Assembly: GCA_964349885.1 (NCBI GenBank)
Contig: CAYGIQ010000052.1
Span: 1-16,471 of the forward strand
Source of the DNA: UBA1413 sp964349885
GTDB taxonomy: Bacteria; Bacteroidota; Bacteroidia; Bacteroidales; Prolixibacteraceae
Reading direction: 5' to 3'
Length of the DNA: 16,471 nucleotides
The notes under the pieces are model-generated. The model was not told the origin of the DNA. It ran no database searches and saw nothing but the letters and a program-made list of their open reading frames with translations. The translations under genes and the position numbers were made by a program. Position 1 is the stretch's first letter; each line of letters opens with the position of its first letter. Positions 7,431 to 14,015 of the stretch are shown here, one piece after another.

Positions 7431-8147
7431 TTACCGATGTGGCAGCTCTTCGCTTTGCTCCTCTGAATTATTTTGTTCCAATTCGGGCTCCGTTGAGTTT
7501 TCATCCGAATCATCGCTTTCATTCTCCCAATCAAAAGGAATCCTTTTTACGGTATATCCACGAAAAGCGAATGCCAGCACAACGCCTGATATTGCTCCGT
7601 ACACATGCGACTCCCACGAAACATCAGGATGAATGGGGAAGAGGCCCCATACCATTCCTCCGTATAGAAAAACTACTACCACCGAAATGGTGAGCAGTCT
7701 TACATCATTGCGCAAAAGACCGCTGGTTAAATGGAAGGCAGCCAATCCATATACGACCCCGCTCGCGCCAATATGCCAAGCTTCACGACCGAAGAGCCAA
7801 ACACATACTCCCGAGAAGAAATAGATCATCCAGAGTATTCGGTAGGCATATTTCCGGTAATAGTAGATGAGGGCAAACAGAAGCAGGAATATCGGAACTG
7901 AGTTGGAGATTAGGTGGCCGAAATCGGCATGTATCAGTGGCGAGGTAACAATACCTGACAGGCCATACCAAGCTCTTGGGAAAACTCCTCCTTGTACAAA
8001 GTTGCTGTTTGTGGACAGCTCCAGAAATTTGGTGAGCCACAGCACAAGGGTTGCTGATCCTGCAAAAAGAAGGCTGTGCCGCGTAATTTTTTTTTCGAGC
8101 CCTGTCTCTTCGGCTGCCGGGTTGCTTGGGAAGTAGCCAAAACGCAT
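7431..8147 (-). CDS. Rhomboid family intramembrane serine protease
   Basis: The 238-aa protein is a polytopic membrane protein with the rhomboid signatures. HADFGHLISN (73-82) gives the H-x4-H-x3-N motif, GASG (127-130) carries the nucleophile Ser129, and SHVYGAISG (180-188) carries the catalytic His181. About six hydrophobic segments are visible between 26 and 196, the minimal rhomboid core. Such enzymes cleave membrane helices of other proteins inside the bilayer. The last 35 residues or so are a hydrophilic, strongly acidic tail (Glu, Asp, Ser, Asn) after WENES, probably cytosolic and disordered. The start is 2 nt after the threonine aldolase stop, so the two are cotranscribed. No substrate can be inferred. 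Confidence 0.93.
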   Translation of the reverse strand: MRFGYFPSNPAAEETGLEKKITRHSLLFAGSATLVLWLTKFLELSTNSNFVQGGVFPRAWYGLSGIVTSPLIHADFGHLISNSVPIFLLLFALIYYYRKYAYRILWMIYFFSGVCVWLFGREAWHIGASGVVYGLAAFHLTSGLLRNDVRLLTISVVVVFLYGGMVWGLFPIHPDVSWESHVYGAISGVVLAFAFRGYTVKRIPFDWENESDDSDENSTEPELEQNNSEEQSEELPHR

Positions 8148-8149
8148 CC

Positions 8150-9178
8150 TTATCCAGAGGTTAGTTTTCGGATTAATTCACTGAATTCGTTGATTTCCTC
8201 TTCGGTAGTATCGAAAGAGGTCATCCAGCGTACCTCGTGGGTTATGTTGTTCCAAATATAAAAAAAGAACCGCTCTTGCAAAGGGGCAATTATGTGGGCC
8301 GGAACTTCGGCGAAAATACCATTCGCTTCTACCTTCTGAGTAACTTTTATGCTCGGTATGTCTGAGATCTGATGGAATAGCTTTTGTGCCATACGGTTTG
8401 CATGAAGGGCATTTTGCTGCCAGAGTTCATTCGAGAAATAGGCAATAAACTGTGCACCCACGAACCGCATTTTCGAGAAGAGTTGCATCGATTGTTTACG
8501 AAGGTATTTGGTTTCAGCCGTAAGTGAGGCATCGAAGAAGACCACTGCTTCGCCCATCATCATTCCATTCTTGGTTCCACCAAACGATACCACATCCACT
8601 CCGCAATCGCGCGTAAAGGCTTTGAAAGGCAAATTCAATGCTACCGCAGCGTTGGCAATGCGGGCTCCATCCATGTGCAGGTACATGTTGTGTGCATGGG
8701 CCATATCGGCCAAGGCCTTAATTTCATCGGGTGTATAAACCGTACCCATTTCGGTAACCTGCGATATGGAGATTACTTTGGGCTGCGAGTGGTGTTCGAA
8801 ATTGAACCCTTTCAAGTGGTGCATTACTGCCTCGGGAGTGAGTTTTCCATTGACTGTGTCGACCGGTAGTAGCTTGCATCCGGTAAATTTTTCGGGAGCT
8901 CCGCATTCATCTTCCTGAATATGGGCCGTGGCAGCGCAAACGATTGAGTGGTAGCTTCGGGTGAGCGTCGATAGAGCCAGCACATTGGCGCCGGTGCCAT
9001 TGAACACAAAAAACACCTCGGTGCCCTCGCCAAATATTTCTCTAAATATGCTGGTCGCAGTTGTAGTATAATCGTCGTTTCCATAACCAACGGTGTGCCC
9101 AGCGTTTGCCAATTTGATGGCCTCCAGAATTGTTGGGTGCACCCCCGAGTTATTGTCGCTTGCAAATCCTTTCTTCAT
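8150..9178 (-). CDS. Low-specificity L-threonine aldolase
   Basis: This PLP enzyme cleaves L-threonine or allo-threonine to glycine and acetaldehyde in the cytosol. I place the start at ATG 9178, giving MKKGFASDNNSGVHP (342 aa). The frame is open upstream to 9259, but that extension would cross the promoter at 9203-9233 and has no counterpart in the family. Motifs, numbered from that ATG: GYGNDDYT (31-38), the PLP-stacking His86 in AHIQEDECGAPE (85-96), HMDGARIANA with Asp170 and Arg173 (168-177), and the Schiff-base Lys203 in SFGGTKNG (198-205). All are intact. It is first in a two-gene unit with the rhomboid gene and is divergent from the GPP34-photolyase unit. Confidence 0.95.
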   Translation of the reverse strand: MKKGFASDNNSGVHPTILEAIKLANAGHTVGYGNDDYTTTATSIFREIFGEGTEVFFVFNGTGANVLALSTLTRSYHSIVCAATAHIQEDECGAPEKFTGCKLLPVDTVNGKLTPEAVMHHLKGFNFEHHSQPKVISISQVTEMGTVYTPDEIKALADMAHAHNMYLHMDGARIANAAVALNLPFKAFTRDCGVDVVSFGGTKNGMMMGEAVVFFDASLTAETKYLRKQSMQLFSKMRFVGAQFIAYFSNELWQQNALHANRMAQKLFHQISDIPSIKVTQKVEANGIFAEVPAHIIAPLQERFFFYIWNNITHEVRWMTSFDTTEEEINEFSELIRKLTSG

Positions 9179-9202
9179 GGTTGCATAGTAGGTTTTATTT
9201 GC

Positions 9203-9233
9203 CAAAATTAGGGGAATTCCCCGTGGTTGCAAT
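9203..9233 (-). promoter_or_regulatory. Promoter of threonine aldolase-rhomboid
   Basis: On the minus strand ATTG (9233 to 9230) is followed after exactly 19 nt by TAATTTTG (9210 to 9203), a perfect TAnnTTTG. This is the best promoter match in the window. The -7 box ends 24 nt before the ATG at 9178. The 19-nt spacer contains the palindrome at 9211-9222. Confidence 0.72.
9211..9222. promoter_or_regulatory. Perfect palindrome inside the aldolase promoter spacer (candidate operator)
   Basis: GGGGAATTCCCC is a perfect 12-bp palindrome that abuts the -7 box of the leftward promoter. GGGGAATT recurs at 9261-9268, exactly 50 bp away. A dimeric regulator bound here would block the leftward promoter. 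This is inference from position and symmetry; no regulator is identified. Confidence 0.35.
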
Positions 9234-9274
9234 TCGGAATCCAAATTAATTGCCCACAATGGGGAATTTGTTCC

Positions 9275-9305
9275 GTTGCCGTTAATTTTCGTAATTTTAC
9301 GTTTC
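9275..9305 (+). promoter_or_regulatory. Promoter of GPP34-photolyase
   Basis: GTTG (9275-9278) is followed after 19 nt by TACGTTTC (9298-9305), one base off TAnnTTTG. The -7 box ends 18 nt before the ATG at 9324. It is back to back with the leftward aldolase promoter. Confidence 0.5.
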
Positions 9306-9323
9306 GGAGAATAGGGCCAAACT

Positions 9324-9974
9324 ATGGATCAGCCGTTATCATTAAGTGAAAAAATTTTACTGCTTTCGGTTAGACCCGAAAAGGGAGGATTTTTATTTGC
9401 CACACAGGGAGTGCTCGATTATGCCGTAACCGGGGCTCTGATCCTGGATTTGGTAATGGCTGGCAACCTCCGCTTCGAAGTGGGCAAGTTGGTCCTCAAT
9501 TCATCCCATACCGATGTTCCAGCTGGCGGTTATCTTTTGGAGCGGATTGCCAAGGTTGGTAGTCCGAAAACTTCAGGCTATTGGCTTAAGTCGATTTTGC
9601 TGTCAAGGAGCAAAATCAGGAAGCTGGTACTCGACCAGTTGGTTGGAAAGCGGGAGGTTCGATTGGAATCAAGGCGTTTCCTTTTTTTTACGTGGAATGT
9701 TGCCTTTCTGCGCAGCGGTCATCAGGCCACCAGAATCATTGCCGAAATCCGTAGTACCCTTATGCGGGGGAACGGCACAGAAGAACAACTTTACTTCATT
9801 TCATTGCTGGAGCCCAACAGACTTCTTCGTAGGGTTTATCCCGAAGGTTGCGAGCGACGTAAAGCTCGGCAACGGATTAAGGCTACTGTAACGGCAAATC
9901 AGGTATCAGTTGCGTTGCGCAATGTTGTTCAGGCAGCCAATGCTTTTGCGGCCTTGGGCCATTCAAGAAGTTAA
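9324..9974 (+). CDS. GPP34 (GOLPH3/Vps74-like) family protein
   Basis: A 216-aa soluble protein whose N-terminus (LSLSEKILLLSVRPEKGGF, 5-23) and following ALILDLVMAGNLRFE (38-52) match the GPP34 family, named for the eukaryotic Golgi phosphoinositide effector GOLPH3. The rest is helical and rich in Arg and Lys, with YLLERIAKVGSPKT (70-83) and a C-terminal helical stretch. There is no signal peptide and no membrane segment. Eukaryotic members bind phosphatidylinositol 4-phosphate and the tails of Golgi enzymes. Bacterial members have no settled role, and I do not assign one. The photolyase gene starts 6 nt after its stop, so the two are cotranscribed. Confidence 0.82.
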   Translation: MDQPLSLSEKILLLSVRPEKGGFLFATQGVLDYAVTGALILDLVMAGNLRFEVGKLVLNSSHTDVPAGGYLLERIAKVGSPKTSGYWLKSILLSRSKIRKLVLDQLVGKREVRLESRRFLFFTWNVAFLRSGHQATRIIAEIRSTLMRGNGTEEQLYFISLLEPNRLLRRVYPEGCERRKARQRIKATVTANQVSVALRNVVQAANAFAALGHSRS

Positions 9975-9980
9975 CAGTAT

Positions 9981-11291
9981 ATGAATCGACCTAATGCTTA
10001 TTTTTGGTTTCGCCGCGATTTGCGGTTGCACGATAATGCCGGCCTTTATGCCGCCCTGAAAAAATACCCCGGTCTTCAGCCGATATTTATCTTCGATTCG
10101 GAGATAATCGCAAAGCTGCCTTCCCGCAAAGATGCACGGGTTCTCTTTATCTACCGCGAAATTTCGGCACTCACGCGTATTCTGGAACAGAAGGGATCGA
10201 CCCTGAGGGTTTTTTACGGTAAACCATCAGAGGTATTTGTTAAACTACTTCAGGAGGAATCCAAGCCGGAAGCGGTAGTTGCCAATGCCGATTATGAACC
10301 CTATGCCGTGCACCGCGATGCTGAAATAGCCCAACTTTTAGAGAAAGCCGGGGTGGTGTTTGAAACGGTAAAGGATCATGTGATCTTCGGCCCTAGCGAG
10401 GTTTTAAAAGATGATGGCAAGCCTTATACGGTGTACACTCCTTACAGTAAAAAGTGGAAGTCGTTGCTTACCAACGAAGCCATCCAAAGTTTTCCATCGG
10501 ACCAATTACATGATTCCTTCAGAAAGACTGACGCGCTTCCTATGCCTACGCTCGAGGAGATGGGCTTCGAAGATTTCAGTTTCAATTTTCCTGCGAAAAC
10601 AGTTGCTGCCGATACCCTAAATCACTATGCACAGGTTCGTGATTTTCCATCCATTCAGGGAACTTCGCAGTTGGGACTGCACCTTCGCTTTGGCACGGTG
10701 AGCATAAGGGAAGTCACCCGTCAAGCCATAAATCAGAGTGAGACCTTCTTGAATGAATTGATCTGGCGAAACTTTTTCATTCAAATTCTGGCAAATTTTC
10801 CTTATGCAGCCGAAGGACCCTTTAAGGCACAATACCGTGGAATTGAGTGGCGCAACGATGGGTTGGAATTCGACCAATGGTGCCGTGGCGAAACTGGATA
10901 TCCAATGGTCGATGCAGGCATGCGGGAACTACTGGCCACCGGGTTTATGCACAACCGGGTGCGTATGGTGGTAGCCAGTTTTCTGACCAAGCACCTGCTC
11001 ATCGATTGGCGATGGGGAGAGGCCTGGTTTGCCGAGAAACTGCTCGATTTCGAATTGGCCAGCAACAACGGTAACTGGCAATGGGCTGCTGGAACCGGCT
11101 GCGATGCTGCACCTTATTTCAGGGTTTTCAATCCCACCATTCAGCAACAAAAATTCGACCCTCATGGAAAGTATGTTGCACGCTGGGTTCCTGAAGCCGG
11201 AACCGTTGCCTATTGCCAGCCCATGGTAGAACATTCGATGGCGCGTGACCGCGCAATTGCTGCCTATAAAAAAGCATTAAGTCAGGCTTAG
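9981..11291 (+). CDS. Deoxyribodipyrimidine photolyase (cryptochrome/photolyase family)
   Basis: The 436-aa flavoprotein should use blue light to split UV-induced pyrimidine dimers. Residues 1-130 form the antenna domain, with FWFRRDLRLHDN at 8-19 and ANADYEPYAVHRD at 101-113. The FAD/DNA domain runs from about 215 to 405: LHLRFGTVSIREVTRQ (233-248), ELIWRNFF (259-266, with the Glu and Trp of the dimer pocket), WCRGETGYPMVDAGMREL (300-317), HNRVRMVVASFLTKHLLIDW (324-343) and NWQWAAGTG (365-373). Trp300, the Trp cluster at 343-349 and Trp366/368 supply candidates for the electron-transfer chain. The pattern resembles Bacteroidota class I-type CPD photolyases rather than the DASH or FeS types, but dimer type cannot be fixed from sequence alone. 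It follows the GPP34 gene by 6 nt. Confidence 0.95.
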   Translation: MNRPNAYFWFRRDLRLHDNAGLYAALKKYPGLQPIFIFDSEIIAKLPSRKDARVLFIYREISALTRILEQKGSTLRVFYGKPSEVFVKLLQEESKPEAVVANADYEPYAVHRDAEIAQLLEKAGVVFETVKDHVIFGPSEVLKDDGKPYTVYTPYSKKWKSLLTNEAIQSFPSDQLHDSFRKTDALPMPTLEEMGFEDFSFNFPAKTVAADTLNHYAQVRDFPSIQGTSQLGLHLRFGTVSIREVTRQAINQSETFLNELIWRNFFIQILANFPYAAEGPFKAQYRGIEWRNDGLEFDQWCRGETGYPMVDAGMRELLATGFMHNRVRMVVASFLTKHLLIDWRWGEAWFAEKLLDFELASNNGNWQWAAGTGCDAAPYFRVFNPTIQQQKFDPHGKYVARWVPEAGTVAYCQPMVEHSMARDRAIAAYKKALSQA

Positions 11292-11502
11292 CATTTGGTT
11301 AGGCAACCGTGTTTGTGCGAGATTTGATGTTTTTTACGCACTCTTCCGCTGTTTCTTGAATCCGAGTTTTAAAAATTCCTGTCTGCTATTTTGCCGATTT
11401 AGGATTCATAATCAGGTTGTTATATACCCTTTCGCTTATCCGTAGCTTAGCCCTGGCTGGTTTTAAAATACCAACTAATAGGTATAGGAGTACATGTGCT
11501 GC

Positions 11503-11543
11503 TCAGGTATTTTTGTGAAAATAATTTTCTTAAAAATACCTGA
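11503..11543. repeat. 41-nt inverted repeat directly upstream of the porin gene
   Basis: Two perfect 12-nt arms, TCAGGTATTTTT (11503-11514) and AAAAATACCTGA (11532-11543), flank an inner 5-bp inverted repeat GAAAA-TAA-TTTTC (11517-11529). The right arm ends one base before the porin ATG. The left arm contains the -7 box. AAAATACC also occurs upstream at 11465-11472. It could be a DNA operator overlapping the promoter or a leader hairpin. The rest of the 252-nt gap (11292-11502) shows only a weak GTGCG/CGCAC inverted repeat (11315-11341). Confidence 0.7.
11508..11515 (+). promoter_or_regulatory. -7 box of the porin/FMN-protein unit
   Basis: TATTTTTG is an exact TAnnTTTG match lying in the left arm of the inverted repeat, 28 nt before the ATG. 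There is no TTG at the preferred upstream spacing, which would fit a promoter that needs an activator. Regulation is inferred, not shown. Confidence 0.45.
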
Positions 11544-12743
11544 ATGTCCAAGTATATTGTTTTGCTGCTTTTAACTATTTCAACCTCAATGCTTTTTGCT
11601 CAGAATCAAACTACAGCATCTGGTACCTATGAAAATCTTGCCGAGAGGCTGTTGGCAACAGAGGGTAGCCTCACCATTGGCGGCTACGCCCAAATCGACT
11701 ACAACCAACCCTTTGCGGCCGACCGGAGTTTCAACGGAATTATAGATGTACACCGTCTAATTATGCTTTTTGGTTACAATTTTAACGCCCGCACCCAATT
11801 TATCACCGAAATCGAATTCGAACATGTCAACGAAGTCTACATCGAGCAGGCATTCTTGCAGTACCGAATTCTACCCTGGCTCAACTTCAGGGGAGGGCTT
11901 ATGCTGATTCCAATGGGTATTATCAACGAATACCATGAGCCACCCACCTACCATGGTGTTGAGCGGCCTATGCTCGACAATGTAATTGCTCCTACTACTT
12001 GGAGGGAGTTGGGTGCCGGGTTCACTGGGCATTTTTATCAAGCCGATTTGCGCTATCAACTATATGTGGTGAACGGATTCAATGGATACGATTCAAAAGG
12101 GGTAATCACCGGATCTGGATTGCGGAAAGCGCGTCAAAAGGGCATCAACTCATACATCAGTGCCCCCAACTTGAGTGCCAAGGTTGAATACTATGGTATT
12201 CGCGGATTGAATGTTGGATTGTCGGGGTACTTTGGCGACACCCAAAGCAGACTCTACCACAACCTCGATCTTACCCAAGATCCTATGGTTGCAAGGGCCG
12301 ATTCGTCGGTGGTTGGAATTTCAATGTTGGGTGCCGATGCTCGTTACGACCGTAAGGGACTACATGTACGCGGACAGCTCTATTACACAGCGCTGAGCAA
12401 TACCGAAGCCTACAATAGCTTTACATCGGCCAATGGTAAGCGCAATGATGTTGGCCGGGCGATGGCCGGATACTATGTCGAGACAGCCTATAACCTGCTG
12501 CACTCCAGCCCGGTGCAGGACGAACTTACGCCATTCGTGCGCTACGAGCGGTTCAATACACACCACCGCTCTCCAATCAATGCCCTGCCCAATCCTAAAT
12601 ACCAGCACTCTGTTTGGATTGCCGGTTTGGGTTGGAAAATGGCACCGGGCGCTGTGTTGAAAGTCGATGTGCAGTTCGATAAGAATGCCTCTGCTACGTC
12701 GTATAATAAAACTTTCAATGCCGGTGTAGGGGTAATGTTTTGA
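11544..12743 (+). CDS. Outer-membrane porin (phosphate-selective porin O/P-like)
   Basis: A 399-aa exported beta-barrel protein. Residues 1-19 are a typical signal peptide (MSKYIVLLLLTISTSMLFA, then Gln). After a short polar stretch, amphipathic strands begin at LTIGGYAQIDY (43-53). FRGGLMLIPMGIINEYHEP and the GVERPMLDN that follows (about 115-145) are characteristic of OprO/OprP-like porins. Alternating aromatic strands continue to the end, and the protein terminates in Phe, the usual barrel signature. It should sit in the outer membrane as a diffusion channel; the solute is unknown, and phosphate is only the family's name-giver. The FMN-binding gene follows after 15 nt, so the pair is cotranscribed behind the inverted repeat at 11503-11543. 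Confidence 0.85.
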   Translation: MSKYIVLLLLTISTSMLFAQNQTTASGTYENLAERLLATEGSLTIGGYAQIDYNQPFAADRSFNGIIDVHRLIMLFGYNFNARTQFITEIEFEHVNEVYIEQAFLQYRILPWLNFRGGLMLIPMGIINEYHEPPTYHGVERPMLDNVIAPTTWRELGAGFTGHFYQADLRYQLYVVNGFNGYDSKGVITGSGLRKARQKGINSYISAPNLSAKVEYYGIRGLNVGLSGYFGDTQSRLYHNLDLTQDPMVARADSSVVGISMLGADARYDRKGLHVRGQLYYTALSNTEAYNSFTSANGKRNDVGRAMAGYYVETAYNLLHSSPVQDELTPFVRYERFNTHHRSPINALPNPKYQHSVWIAGLGWKMAPGAVLKVDVQFDKNASATSYNKTFNAGVGVMF

Positions 12744-12758
12744 TTTTAAAAGACCACA

Positions 12759-13301
12759 ATGAAGATATTGATCATATTAACGATGTTCGGCTGGATGGTT
12801 CCGGCCGACCTCAATTTCAACCATCGGCTTTTTGTTAAGGAGATTGAGTCCCAGTTTTCGGCCACCGAAAGTCAACTGATCGATATCACCCAACGGCTGG
12901 AGGGTGATTTTGAGCCTTTAGGGCGGTATTTTCAGATTGGAGCCGACCACGCAAAGGGTTTTGCTTACGTGGGTCGTGTAAACACTTGCCGCAGTGGAGG
13001 TTGCTCAGGAGATCAAAACTCCAGCAATTTGGCATCCGAGTTTTTCGACTACTTTATACTCTTCGATACCTCGGGGAAAGTGTTGCAGGTTCGGGTATTC
13101 AACTACCAGGCAACCCATGGCCACGGTATTTCCTCTAGAGGGTGGCTAAGGCAGTTTTCTGGCTTTACAGGCAACAAAAAATTAGAGCCCGGAAAAAATA
13201 TAGATGCCATTTCGGGCGCCACCATCTCTGTAAGGTCAATTACCTTCGATGTTGAGGAGAAATCGCGTCGGGTAAGGCAGCAGTTGGCCATGGTACCCTA
13301 G
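12759..13301 (+). CDS. Exported FMN-binding domain protein
   Basis: A 180-aa protein with a hydrophobic N-terminus (1-16) that looks like a short signal peptide. The C-terminal FMN-binding domain (about 65-178) contains DAISGATIS (149-157), the motif at which ApbE-type transferases attach FMN covalently through phosphate to a Ser/Thr; Ser157 is the expected attachment site. A second feature is CRSGGC (77-82), a close cysteine pair preceded by YVGRVNT, and a His-rich THGHG (119-123) further on. The domain resembles those of NqrC and RnfG but stands alone with no redox partner domain. It probably carries electrons on the outer side of the membrane. It is cotranscribed with the porin, which suggests a shared substrate or condition. 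No apbE-like gene is present in the window. Confidence 0.85.
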   Translation: MKILIILTMFGWMVPADLNFNHRLFVKEIESQFSATESQLIDITQRLEGDFEPLGRYFQIGADHAKGFAYVGRVNTCRSGGCSGDQNSSNLASEFFDYFILFDTSGKVLQVRVFNYQATHGHGISSRGWLRQFSGFTGNKKLEPGKNIDAISGATISVRSITFDVEEKSRRVRQQLAMVP

Positions 13302-13326
13302 CAAATAGCATGAATGGATTTGGGGT

Positions 13327-13869
13327 TTACCTTCCGGCAATCCATCCCAAAACCTCTTTGTTGTCGGGTTTGGCGGTCGGGGCTAGCGAATCGACCAATT
13401 TGCCCTCTTCATCAATGAGGAACTTCTGAAAATTCCAGCTCACCGAAGCATTCATCTTACCATTCTCCGATTTGTTGGTCAACCATTGGTAAAGCGGATG
13501 CATGTCTTTGCCCTTAACCGAGATTTTCGCCATCATTGGAAAAGTAACCCCATAATTGGCGGAACAAAACTCTACGATTTCATCGTTGCTGCCGGGCTCC
13601 TGGTTCATAAAATTGTTGGCCGGAAAACCGATGATGACAAACTTGTCACCTCCAAACTGGTCGTATAGCTCCTGCAGTTGCTTGTATTGAGGGGTTAGTC
13701 CACACTTGGAAGCTGTATTTACAATCATCACTTTTTTCCCCTTTAATTGGGCCATGTCGAATGTGGAACCATCAATGGCTTCAACCTTGAAATCGTGCAA
13801 CGATTTGGATTGCGCCCCAACTTGCAGGGTGATAGCGAGTAATATCATAATCGAAAATCTTTTTCTCAT
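13327..13869 (-). CDS. Exported glutathione peroxidase-family thiol peroxidase
   Basis: The 180-aa protein reduces peroxides in the GPx family. Residues 1-19 are a signal peptide (MRKRFSIMILLAITLQVGA), so it acts in the periplasm. Family motifs are NTASKCG with peroxidatic Cys56 (51-57), FPANNFMNQEPG with Gln90 (82-93), and WNFQKFLID with Trp145 and Asn146 (145-153), completing the Cys-Gln-Trp-Asn set. The nucleophile is Cys, not Sec. Cys102 in EFCSANYG sits where the resolving cysteine is found in thioredoxin-dependent members, so thioredoxin is more likely than glutathione as reductant. It converges with the FMN-protein gene (25 nt gap) and diverges from dnaX. A TACGTTTA at 13897-13904 is a possible -7 box without a -33 partner. 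Confidence 0.94.
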   Translation of the reverse strand: MRKRFSIMILLAITLQVGAQSKSLHDFKVEAIDGSTFDMAQLKGKKVMIVNTASKCGLTPQYKQLQELYDQFGGDKFVIIGFPANNFMNQEPGSNDEIVEFCSANYGVTFPMMAKISVKGKDMHPLYQWLTNKSENGKMNASVSWNFQKFLIDEEGKLVDSLAPTAKPDNKEVLGWIAGR

Positions 13870-13950
13870 TTCTGTTTTGATTAATTGTTTCCAGTTTAAA
13901 CGTAATTGCGCACAATTGGTTTAGGTTTTCCCTTGGGATGTTGATAAATA

Positions 13951-13985
13951 TTTGCCATCACACTGCAGGCATTTCACTATATTTG
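13951..13985 (+). promoter_or_regulatory. Promoter of dnaX
   Basis: TATATTTG (13978-13985) is an exact TAnnTTTG -7 box, 30 nt before the dnaX ATG. TTTG at 13951-13954 lies 23 nt upstream, slightly longer than the preferred spacing. Confidence 0.5.
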
Positions 13986-14015
13986 GCCTTTGTTTGCAAA
14001 AGTTGCCCAATTTAA

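Noticed and set aside
9179..9259. 27-codon N-terminal extension of threonine aldolase
   Set aside because: It crosses the best promoter in the window, and family members begin at the MKKGFASDN equivalent.
9514..9891. 125-codon frame overlapping the GPP34 gene on the same strand
   Set aside because: The overlapping frame encodes a clear GPP34 protein, and this one is compositionally a shadow.
11315..11341. GTGCG/CGCAC inverted repeat as a photolyase terminator
   Set aside because: A 5-bp stem with a 17-nt loop and no T-run after it is too weak.
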